This document shows, piece by piece, positions 9,553-18,551 of a stretch of DNA of 37,880 nt. Numbering within the stretch: position 1 is the stretch's first letter; every line of letters starts with the position of its first letter. The position numbers were made by a program, and so were the translations under genes. The notes beneath the pieces are model-generated. The model had not been told where the DNA came from, searched no databases, and saw nothing but the letters and a program-made list of their open reading frames with translations. The DNA comes from Gammaproteobacteria bacterium (lineage in GTDB: Bacteria > Pseudomonadota > Gammaproteobacteria > HK1), in NCBI GenBank assembly GCA_022823045.1, contig JAJDXW010000069.1, positions 1 to 37,880 of the forward strand, given 5' to 3'.

Positions 9553-10707
9553 ATGCTCCCGCGCCCCGATTACCTGCATCGGATCGAGACCGCGACCGGC
9601 CGCTCGCCGGTCACCGCGTTGCTCGGACCGCGCCAGTGCGGCAAGACGACGCTCGCCCGGCAGTTCGCCGCGACTCGCGAATCGACCAGATTCGACCTCG
9701 AGTCGGAACCGGACGTGCGCCGGCTTGCCAATCCCGAGCTGGCGCTCTCGAGTCTCGAGGGACTCGTGGTGCTCGACGAGATCCAGCGCATGCCGCAGCT
9801 TTTCAGCGCACTCCGGGTCCTCGCGGATCGCACCGAAGCCCCGGCGCGCTTCCTCGTCCTTGGCAGCGCGTCGCCCGAGCTCATCCGCGGCGTCTCCGAG
9901 TCTCTCGCCGGCCGGGTCGAGTTCATCGAGATATCCGGGTTCGACCTCGCCGAGATTGGTGCCGATTCATGGCGAACGCTCTGGCTCCGCGGCGGGCTGC
10001 CGCGCGCGTACCTGGCTGAATCGGACGACGACAGCATGGCCTGGCGCGAAGGATTCGTCCGCACGTTCCTGGAACGCGACATCCCGCAGCTCGGCATCAC
10101 GATCCCGGCCGCCGCAATGCGGCGATTCTGGACCATGCTTGCGCACTGGCACGGCCAGACCTGGAACACATCCGAGCTCGGACGAGCCATGTCCTTGTCG
10201 GACAAGACCGTGCGGAGCTACCTCGACCTGCTGGCGGGCACGTACATGGTCCGGCAACTGCAACCCTGGTTCGAGAACGTGGCGAAACGCCAGGTGAAGG
10301 CGCCCAAGATCTACCTCCGCGACACGGGCCTGCTGCACGCACTGCTGAACGTGCACGACGACGGTGCGCTCCTGGCCCATCCCCGTGTCGGCGCTTCCTG
10401 GGAGGGGTTCGTCATCGAGCAGGTCTTGCGGGCCGTGCGCCCGTCCAGCGCATGGTATTGGGCCGCCCATGGCGGTGGCGAGCTCGATCTCCTGGCCTTC
10501 GACAAGGGCCGGCGCATCGGATTCGAGGTGAAATTCAATGAAGCTCCCGACGTGACCAGGTCCATGCACGAAGTCGTGCGCCTGCTGTCCCTGGATCACC
10601 TGTTCGTCGTCTGCCCCACCCGCGACGCCTATCCCGTGGACGCGCGCATCACCGTGCTCCCGGCAAAGGACGTGCCGCGCCTTGCGGAGCGGATCGACGC
10701 CGTGTAG
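9553..10707 (+). CDS. AAA_14/DUF4143-type ATP-binding protein
   Basis: MLPRPDYLHRIETATGRSPVTALLGPRQCGKTTLARQFA (Walker A), LVVLDEIQRMPQLFSALRVL (Walker B), wHTH-like TWNTSELGRAMSLSDKTVRSYLDLLAGTYMVRQLQPW, and C-terminal ELDLLAFDKGRRIGFEVKF (PD-(D/E)XK-like). Confidence 0.9.
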   Translation: MLPRPDYLHRIETATGRSPVTALLGPRQCGKTTLARQFAATRESTRFDLESEPDVRRLANPELALSSLEGLVVLDEIQRMPQLFSALRVLADRTEAPARFLVLGSASPELIRGVSESLAGRVEFIEISGFDLAEIGADSWRTLWLRGGLPRAYLAESDDDSMAWREGFVRTFLERDIPQLGITIPAAAMRRFWTMLAHWHGQTWNTSELGRAMSLSDKTVRSYLDLLAGTYMVRQLQPWFENVAKRQVKAPKIYLRDTGLLHALLNVHDDGALLAHPRVGASWEGFVIEQVLRAVRPSSAWYWAAHGGGELDLLAFDKGRRIGFEVKFNEAPDVTRSMHEVVRLLSLDHLFVVCPTRDAYPVDARITVLPAKDVPRLAERIDAV

Positions 10708-10855
10708 CGGTTCGTGGCGGCTGTCCCGCCCAGGGAGATCGAGAACATCCGGCAACGAATGGGGCCCCTCCGGGGCGGCTCGGGACTGGTCCGCGGGTCA
10801 CGGACTCGCCGTGCCGTAGCAGGCCGAGACTCGGGCCGGGCGCCCTCCGGTCGCG

Positions 10856-11948
<1,093 letters not shown>

Positions 11949-11956
<8 letters not shown>

Positions 11957-12743
11957 GGCGGGGCTCCCGGGTCATCACCAGGACCTGGGCGATCACCACC
12001 AGGGTCATCGAGGTGACGAACACGAAGGTGCCGATCGCGTTGATCCGGGGATCGACGTTGCCCTGCAGGATCTCGAGGATCATGACCGGCACCGTCTTGT
12101 TGAGCCCCGACACGAACCACGCCACCGCGAATTCGTCGAAGGAGACCGCCGCGGTTAGGCAGAGGGCGGAGACGATCGCGGGGCGGGTGAACGGCAGGAT
12201 CACCGCGCTCATCGCCCGCCACTCGCTCGCGCCGAGGTTCCACGCCGCGGCCTCCAGGTTCGGGTCCATCTGCGCGAGGCGGAGCCGGATGATGGCCATC
12301 GCGAACGGGGAGCAGAGCACCACGTGGGCGACGATGATCGAGTGGAGCTGCCCCGACATCCCGATCCGGGAGAGGAGGGCCAGCATCGCGAGCCCCATGA
12401 TGACGAGGGGAATGGTCGGCGGGAGGAGCGCCAGCCCGAGGTAGGCGCCCTTCCCGAAGAAGCGGTAGCGAAAGTCGGTGTACGCGGTGCAGAAGCCGAT
12501 GAAGGTCGCGATCACGCTCGTTACCGCGGAGACGACGAGGCTGTGGCCGAACGCCTCCCGGACGTCGGGATCGCCGAAGATGCTCTCGTACCAGTGCAGG
12601 GTGAAGTGGCCGAGGGGGATCGTGGGGAAGCGGTCCGAATTGAACGAGAAGACGAAGCTCGCGACGATCGGGGCGAACACGAACGCGAACACCACCGCGA
12701 CGTAGGCGCGGAGGAACCACGAGATGGCCCGCCGCTCGCTCAC
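11949..12743 (-). CDS. ABC transporter permease (PotC-like)
   Basis: GTG start: VSERRAISWFLRAYVAVVFAFVFAPIVASFVFSFNSDRFPTIPLGHFTLHWYESIF... LEAAAWNLGASEWRAMSAVILPFTRPAIVSALCL (EAA loop). 4-bp overlap with upstream permease. Confidence 0.93.
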
Positions 12744-13606
12744 GCGCGCCTCCGGTAGGCAAGGGTGACCGCGGTGAAGGCGACCACGAAGAGGGTCACG
12801 ATCATCGTGCACGCGACCACCGCCGCCCGCGGCCACTGCTGCCCGGCCTTGGTGGTGTCGATGATGAGGATGCTCAGGGTGGGCGGCCGGCTGCCCCCGA
12901 GGTAGTAGGGGCTCACGAAGTCGCCGAAGGAGAGGATGAAGCAGAAGGTCGCGGCGATGATGAGCCCGATCTTCGCGAGCGGGAGGATGACGGTGAAGAC
13001 GGTGCGCATCCGCCCGCACCCGAGGTTCCAGGCCGCTTCGACGAGGCTCCGGTCGACCGCGGCGAGGCTGAAGAGCTGGAGCACCACGACCAGGGGGAGG
13101 GTGAGGGTGAGGTAGCCGACCACGGTTCCGAAGGGGGTGTTCAGCATCGGGAAGGGTCCGAGCCCGGCGAAGGAGAGGAGGCCGTTGATGATCCCTTCGT
13201 CGCCGAGAAAGATCTGCCAGGAGTAGGCGCGGACGAGGTAGCTCGTGAAGAACGGGATGATGAGGAAGAAGACGGCCCAGCGACGCGCCGCCGCCGAAAC
13301 GTGGAACGCGAGGGCGTAGGACGCGGGAAAGGCGAGGAGGCTGGTGACGGCGGTCGAGACGAGAGCCATCAGCAACGTGAAGCCGTATGCATCCCAGAAG
13401 TAGCCCCGCGTGTACATCTTCACCCAGTTGACGGAATCGAAGCCGGGGACCATCCGGTAGTTCTTGACGAGCCAGAAGGTGAGCGCGACGAGGAACAGGA
13501 GCGGGAAGACGAAGAAGACGAGCTGCCACACCACCATCGGCAGCGCGAAGGTGAGACCGTATACGGTGACCGTCCTCTTGCCGCGGAAGCGATCCGGAAC
13601 GGTCAT
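12740..13606 (-). CDS. ABC transporter permease (PotB-like)
   Basis: Polytopic; VDRSLVEAAWNLGCGRMRTVFTVILPLAKIGLIIAATFCFILSFGDFVSPYYLGG (EAA loop and PotB-like tail). Confidence 0.93.
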   Translation of the reverse strand: MTVPDRFRGKRTVTVYGLTFALPMVVWQLVFFVFPLLFLVALTFWLVKNYRMVPGFDSVNWVKMYTRGYFWDAYGFTLLMALVSTAVTSLLAFPASYALAFHVSAAARRWAVFFLIIPFFTSYLVRAYSWQIFLGDEGIINGLLSFAGLGPFPMLNTPFGTVVGYLTLTLPLVVVLQLFSLAAVDRSLVEAAWNLGCGRMRTVFTVILPLAKIGLIIAATFCFILSFGDFVSPYYLGGSRPPTLSILIIDTTKAGQQWPRAAVVACTMIVTLFVVAFTAVTLAYRRRA

Positions 13607-13775
13607 GCGCGAAGAACGGACGCGGCAGGAGGATTCGCGGGAGCGCTCACGTCATGCGCGCCGCCGTCTCTCCCCGAGCCGGGAAGAGGCGGCGCAAATC
13701 GGCGCCTCGACCTTCCCTCTCGAGGCGCCACCGGTCTTGCGCTCGAGCCGAGGCCAGCCGGAGACCGTCCGGGAG

Positions 13776-13845
13776 CGCGGGTTCCGGCCCGCGAGCGACC
13801 CAACGAACCGCATCGTCCACCTGTGCGCGGGCAGGACGCCCGCGC
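13776..13845. repeat. Pair of GC-rich hairpins with GCGGGC-type arms
   Basis: CGCGGG-ttccgg-CCCGCG (13776-13793) and GCGCGGGC-aggac-GCCCGCGC (13825-13845) in the non-coding gap between the permease and SBP genes. Confidence 0.6.
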
Positions 13846-13985
13846 TCCCCGGAACGAACCCCCCTCATGCGTCGGCACCGGCAACCTCCCGACAAGGGGA
13901 GCCCGCGCCGCGCGGGAAACCGGTCCGACGCTCCCCCGCCCGACGGGGCAATACTTGCTCCGTCGGGCCGGGGGGCGCCGCCTCG

Positions 13986-15146
13986 TCAGGCGACCTTGTA
14001 CTCGGACCAGAACTCGTTCCACTCCTCGAGGCTCTGCTGCTTCGGCGTGTCGCGGTAGTGGATGCGTCCCTGGTCAATCAGGGTGATCGGGTGGTTGGGC
14101 GCCCCGTCGACCTGACCGGTGCGGGCCGCTTCCTCCGGGGTCTGCTCCCCAAGCGCCTTGAACCCCGCTCCGGTGACGACGAAGGCCGGGTAGGCCGCCA
14201 TGTTGGCTGAGCGGACCTGGCCCTCCGGGGTCATGGTGTACTGGATGTACTTGTGGACGAGGTCCTTCTTCGTGGAGCTGGAGACGACCGAGTACGACTC
14301 CGTCCACTGGATGCCGCCCTCTTCGGGCACGGTGGAGCCGACCGGCGCACCGTCCTTCTCCAGCACCCCCGTCACCCAGTCGCCGATCCCGACGCTCGCC
14401 CAGACGTCGCCGTTCTTGAGCGACGCGAACGTCCCCCCGTAGTCGAAGAAGCCCTTGACCTGGGGCTTGAGCGAGAGCGTCTTGTCGCGCACCTGGCCCC
14501 AGGCGTCGGCGGAGATGTCGAAGGGGCCCGGATCGGTGTTGCCCTCGAGGAGACTCACCTGGCCAAGGTTCGGCAAATGCCAGTCGAAGTGGCCCACCTT
14601 GCCGGCGACCTTCGGGTTCCAGTACACGTTGTAGCTCATCGCCTCTTCGAGGCTGACCTGGTCCTTGTTGTAGGAGACCCCGAGGTGCCCGAAGCGGTTG
14701 ATCACCGAGTAGAGCTTGCCGTCCTTCCAGTGGCCCGGGAAGCTCGCGAAGCTCTCGTGCAGCAGGTCGTCGAAGGGATAGTCCGCGGGGTCCAGCTCGT
14801 CGACCAGGTCTCCGCGTTCGATGAGGATCCGCGCGTACTCCGCGTCCGTGTGGATGATGTCGAAGGTGCCGGGCGGCGACTGCGCGAGCGCGGCCAGCAT
14901 GTTGTCTCCCCCGGCGTAGTACTTCGGCTTGAACTTGACGTTGTGCTCGGCCTCGAACGCCGCGACCATGTCGGGCTCGGCAAGGCCGTACCACGACAGC
15001 ATGTTGATCTCGGTCGGCTCGGCGAATGCCTTGCGGGAGGTGATGACGAAGGGCGCGGCGGCCGCCCCCGCGAGCGCGCCGGTAGCCTTGACGAAGGTGC
15101 GCCGGGAAACTGCGCCGCGACCCGGAATCTCTCGATGTTCTGACAT
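13986..15146 (-). CDS. ABC transporter substrate-binding protein (PotD-like) with Tat-type signal
   Basis: MSEHREIPGRGAVSRRTFVKATGALAGAAAAPFVITSRKAFAEPTEINMLSWYGLAEPDMVAAFEAEHNVKFKPKYYAGGDNMLAALAQSPPGTFDIIHTDAEYARILIERGDLVDELDPADYP; same strand as the permease/ATPase genes. Confidence 0.92.
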   Translation of the reverse strand: MSEHREIPGRGAVSRRTFVKATGALAGAAAAPFVITSRKAFAEPTEINMLSWYGLAEPDMVAAFEAEHNVKFKPKYYAGGDNMLAALAQSPPGTFDIIHTDAEYARILIERGDLVDELDPADYPFDDLLHESFASFPGHWKDGKLYSVINRFGHLGVSYNKDQVSLEEAMSYNVYWNPKVAGKVGHFDWHLPNLGQVSLLEGNTDPGPFDISADAWGQVRDKTLSLKPQVKGFFDYGGTFASLKNGDVWASVGIGDWVTGVLEKDGAPVGSTVPEEGGIQWTESYSVVSSSTKKDLVHKYIQYTMTPEGQVRSANMAAYPAFVVTGAGFKALGEQTPEEAARTGQVDGAPNHPITLIDQGRIHYRDTPKQQSLEEWNEFWSEYKVA

Positions 15147-15309
15147 GGTTGAGTTCCTCCTCGGCCAAACGTCTTTGGCGCCGCCGCCCGGCGGCGGCCG
15201 GCGCCGCGGCGCCCGAGCGACCGCGCATGGATCGTTCGTCGGATATTAGCGCCTCGCCCGGAGCGTGCAAGACTATTCGGGATGCGTGCGAGGCTCGGGC
15301 CGGGACCGG

Positions 15310-15413
15310 GGCCTCCCGGGAGCACGGCTTCCCGGGCGCGGGCTTTCCGCCCGCGGACGGCCGAAGGCCCGCCGTTTCCCGCGCGCGCAGGATGACCGTG
15401 CTCCCGGGAGGCC
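15310..15413. repeat. Long 18-bp inverted repeat enclosing nested hairpins (candidate structured leader, operator or palindromic repeat element)
   Basis: ggcctcccgggagcacgg (15310-15327) is the exact reverse complement of ccgtgctcccgggaggcc (15396-15413). Nested: CGCGGGC-tttcc-GCCCGCG (15337-15355) and GGCC-gaa-GGCC (15359-15369). Confidence 0.75.
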
Positions 15414-15456
15414 GGCGGCACGGACCGTGCGAAGCGCAACGCAGGGGATCGAAGCG

Positions 15457-16857
15457 ATGAACCGGATGCAATTTCGCCGACTGTTCAAGACCGCCGGCCC
15501 GGCGGTGCTGCCGGTGATCCACGTGCGCGACACGGTGCAGGCGTGCCGGAACGCCTCGGTCGCGATCGAGGCGGGGGCGCAGGGCGTGTTCCTCATCAAC
15601 CACGACTTCCCCCGCGAGGAGCTGGTGCCGATCCTCGGCGAGGTGCGGGCCCGGTTCCCGTCGCTCTGGCTCGGGGTCAACTTCCTTGCGGTGACCGGCC
15701 GGGACGCGTTTCCGGTGCTCGGCCGGCTCCAGGCCGAGGGAGTCGAGATCGACGCGTACTGGGCGGACGACGCCCGGATCGACGAGCGCGCGGCGACGGA
15801 CGGGCAGATCGAGGCGGCGGCAATCGCGGCCGCCCGCGAGGAGAGCGGCTGGACGGGCCTCTACTTCGGGGGGACCGCGTTCAAGAAGCAGCGCCCGGTC
15901 GCGCCCGCCGACCACGAGACCGCGGCCCGGACGGCGGCCGGGTGGATGGACGCGGTGACGACGTCGGGGGTCGCGACGGGGAGGGCGGCGGACCGGGCCA
16001 AGATCGCCGCCTTCCGGCGCGGGTGCGGGGATGCGCCGCTCGCTCTCGCCTCCGGGGTCACGCCGGAGAACGCGGCCGGCTACGCCCCGGAGGTGGACGC
16101 GATGCTGGTCGCGACCGGGGTCAACCGCCCCGGCGATTTCTACGAGATCGACCCGGCGCGGCTACGCCGGCTCCTCGCGGCGACCCGGTCGGCGGGCGCG
16201 GCGGGCGCCGGAACCGCACCGGCCGCCTGCGCCGATTTACCGGGCGAGCGCGCCTACCTCGGGGCGATGGCCCCGAACGTCAAGGGCGAGACCTTCGCCT
16301 GGCTCGACCCGTCCACCCTCTACATCAACGCGGCCATGTTCCAGGCGGTGGTCGACGACCTCGTCGCGCCCTTCGACGCCGCCGACGTCGACGTGGTCGC
16401 GGGATTCGACGCCATGGGCTTCGTGCTCGGGTCGGCCATCGCGGTCCGGCTCGGGAAGGGCTTCCTCACACTGCGCAAGGCGGGAAAGCTCCCGGTCGAA
16501 GCCGACACCGTCGAGTTCGTGAACTACTCGGGGCGAACGCAACAGATGGAGATGCGCACCCCCGCCTTTCGCCCGGGGACGCGGGTGCTCCTCGTCGACC
16601 AGTGGGTCGAGACTGGCGGGACGATGGACGCCGGCGTGCGCCTCGTCGAGGGCCAGGGCGGGGTGGTGGCGGGGATCGCGACGGTGTGCATCGAGGAGAA
16701 CGAGCGCACCCGGGCCTTTCGCGAGCGCTACCGCTGCTCGACCTCCGTGCCCCCCGGGAGCGAGTGGCAGCGCCAGTGCAACGCCCAGCGGCTCGACACC
16801 TTCGAACGCTACGACCCCGCCGTCTACTTCCCGGAGACCGCAGCGAGCGCGCGCTGA
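15457..16857 (+). CDS. Fusion protein: N-terminal BtpA/SgcQ-like TIM-barrel domain plus C-terminal adenine-phosphoribosyltransferase-like PRTase domain
   Basis: N-terminus: MNRMQFRRLFKTAGPAVLPVIHVRDTVQACRNASVAIEAGAQGVFLINHDFPREEL...LASGVTPENAAGYAPEVDAMLVATGVNRPGDFYEIDPARLRRLL. C-terminus: VDVVAGFDAMGFVLGSAIAVRLGKGFLTLRKAGKLP... RVLLVDQWVETGGTMDAGVRLVEGQGG (PRPP-loop-like). Confidence 0.85.
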   Translation: MNRMQFRRLFKTAGPAVLPVIHVRDTVQACRNASVAIEAGAQGVFLINHDFPREELVPILGEVRARFPSLWLGVNFLAVTGRDAFPVLGRLQAEGVEIDAYWADDARIDERAATDGQIEAAAIAAAREESGWTGLYFGGTAFKKQRPVAPADHETAARTAAGWMDAVTTSGVATGRAADRAKIAAFRRGCGDAPLALASGVTPENAAGYAPEVDAMLVATGVNRPGDFYEIDPARLRRLLAATRSAGAAGAGTAPAACADLPGERAYLGAMAPNVKGETFAWLDPSTLYINAAMFQAVVDDLVAPFDAADVDVVAGFDAMGFVLGSAIAVRLGKGFLTLRKAGKLPVEADTVEFVNYSGRTQQMEMRTPAFRPGTRVLLVDQWVETGGTMDAGVRLVEGQGGVVAGIATVCIEENERTRAFRERYRCSTSVPPGSEWQRQCNAQRLDTFERYDPAVYFPETAASAR

Positions 16858-16960
16858 CCGCAACGCCGAACGGGAAAGGCAGGCGGGCCGGAGCTCGGAA
16901 GGCCGGACGTCGCCCGGAAGGCCCGGGGCGGGCTGCCGGGGTCGAGATCGGGGTCAGCCG

Positions 16961-17614
16961 CTACCAGGGGTGCTCGCGCCCCTCCCAGGTCCAGAAGCGG
17001 CCGTGCCCCGACTCGTCGAGGGAGGCCATGAGGTCGCAGATCCCGCGGGCGCTCTCCTCCACCGAGACCGCGGCGTTGCGCCCGCCCATGTCGGTGCGGA
17101 CCCACCCGGGGTGGATGACGACCGCGAGGCAGCCCCGCTCGCGCCAGCTCCCCTCGATCTCGCGGAACCGGTCGTTGAGCGCGGCCTTGGAGTCGCCGTA
17201 CTTCCCGAGGCTCCGGGTGGAGCCGCGGCGCGCGCCCATCATGCTGGTGATGAGCGCGATCTTGCGCTGATCGCTGCGCAGCACCGCGGCCATCAGGCTC
17301 TCCGCCACCTCGAACGGGGCCTCGGCGTTGATGCGGTTGACGGTGGCCGCCCGCATGCCGCGGCCGTAGACGCCGGCGTTGTGGATGAGGACATCGACGG
17401 CCTCGTCCTCGAGGGCCTCGCGCAGGGCGCGTTGCTGCGGGCGATCCGTCACCTCGAGCCCATGGACGTGCACGTCCCCCGCGACCTCCCCGAGCGCCCC
17501 CGGGCGCCCCGGAGTGCGGGTCGTCGCGTGCACCCGCCACCCTTCGCTCGCGTACCTCTCGACGAGACCGAGTCCGATACCCCGGCTCGCCCCGATGATC
17601 GCCGCAGTGGGCAT
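16961..17614 (-). CDS. SDR family oxidoreductase
   Basis: MPTAAIIGASRGIGLGLVERYASEGWRVHATTRTPG... LIHNAGVYGRG... GKYGDSKAALNDRFREIEG. Confidence 0.88.
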   Translation of the reverse strand: MPTAAIIGASRGIGLGLVERYASEGWRVHATTRTPGRPGALGEVAGDVHVHGLEVTDRPQQRALREALEDEAVDVLIHNAGVYGRGMRAATVNRINAEAPFEVAESLMAAVLRSDQRKIALITSMMGARRGSTRSLGKYGDSKAALNDRFREIEGSWRERGCLAVVIHPGWVRTDMGGRNAAVSVEESARGICDLMASLDESGHGRFWTWEGREHPW

Positions 17615-17732
17615 GTTCGTCCTCCCCGATTGCATCCCGTGCGAGCCGGGCGCGGACCGCGCACCCCGCCGCCTGCACCGTCATTATCATGGACGGACGA
17701 AGGCACGGCGATCCGGGGGGAGGCATTCCGCC

Positions 17733-18542
17733 ATGAACGAGAAGGCCGACGACAGGGCGGCAGGCCCGGAATCGGGCGCCGCTTTCCCCTTCCCGCCCCG
17801 ACCACTCGGCCGGCGGACACTCGCCGCCGCGGCAGGAACCGTCCTCGCGCTCGCGTGCGCGGCGCCTACCCAATCCGCCGACCCCCATGCCGACATGCGC
17901 CGCGGCATGCTGGAGGCGATCGCGGACACCACCGCCCGCACCGCCGGGAGCACCGGCGTCGAGGCGATCGCTCCCGAGGTGATGGACGCGATCGAACGGG
18001 TGCCGCGGCACGAGTTCGTTCCGCCCGAGATCGCGGACCGTGCCTACGAGAACCGGCCCCTGCCCATCGGCCACGGGCAGACGATCTCCCAGCCCTACAT
18101 CGTCGCCCTCATGACCCACCTCCTCGGCCTTGACTCCCCCCACCGGGTGCTCGAGATCGGCACCGGATCGGGATACCAGGCGGCGGTCCTCGCGGAGCTC
18201 GTCGAGCGGGTGCACACCATCGAGATCGTGCCGCCCCTCGCCCGACAGGCGAAGGAGCGGCTGTCCCGGCTCGGCTACCGCAACGTCGAGGTGCGCCTCG
18301 GGGACGGGTACTACGGATGGCGCGCCGCCGGACCGTTCGACGCGATCGTGGTCACCGCCGCCGCCTCCCACGTGCCGCCGCCGCTGGTCGAGCAGCTCGC
18401 CCCGAACGGGGTGCTGGTGATCCCCGTCGGCGAGCAGTTCTCGGTCCAGATGCTGCTCCTCGTGCGCAAGCACGAAGACGGCGCGGTGAGCGTTCGTCAG
18501 ATCCTGCCGGTGCGGTTCGTGCCCCTGACCGGCGGGCACTAG
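17733..18542 (+). CDS. Protein-L-isoaspartate O-methyltransferase-like protein with an N-terminal export-type signal
   Basis: MNEKADDRAAGPESGAAFPFPPRPLGRRTLAAAAGTVLALACAAPTQSADPHADMRRGML... RVPRHEFVPPEIADRAYENRPLPIGHGQTISQPYIVALMTHLL... VLEIGTGSGYQAAVLAELV. Confidence 0.92.
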   Translation: MNEKADDRAAGPESGAAFPFPPRPLGRRTLAAAAGTVLALACAAPTQSADPHADMRRGMLEAIADTTARTAGSTGVEAIAPEVMDAIERVPRHEFVPPEIADRAYENRPLPIGHGQTISQPYIVALMTHLLGLDSPHRVLEIGTGSGYQAAVLAELVERVHTIEIVPPLARQAKERLSRLGYRNVEVRLGDGYYGWRAAGPFDAIVVTAAASHVPPPLVEQLAPNGVLVIPVGEQFSVQMLLLVRKHEDGAVSVRQILPVRFVPLTGGH

Positions 18543-18551
18543 AGCCCGTCC

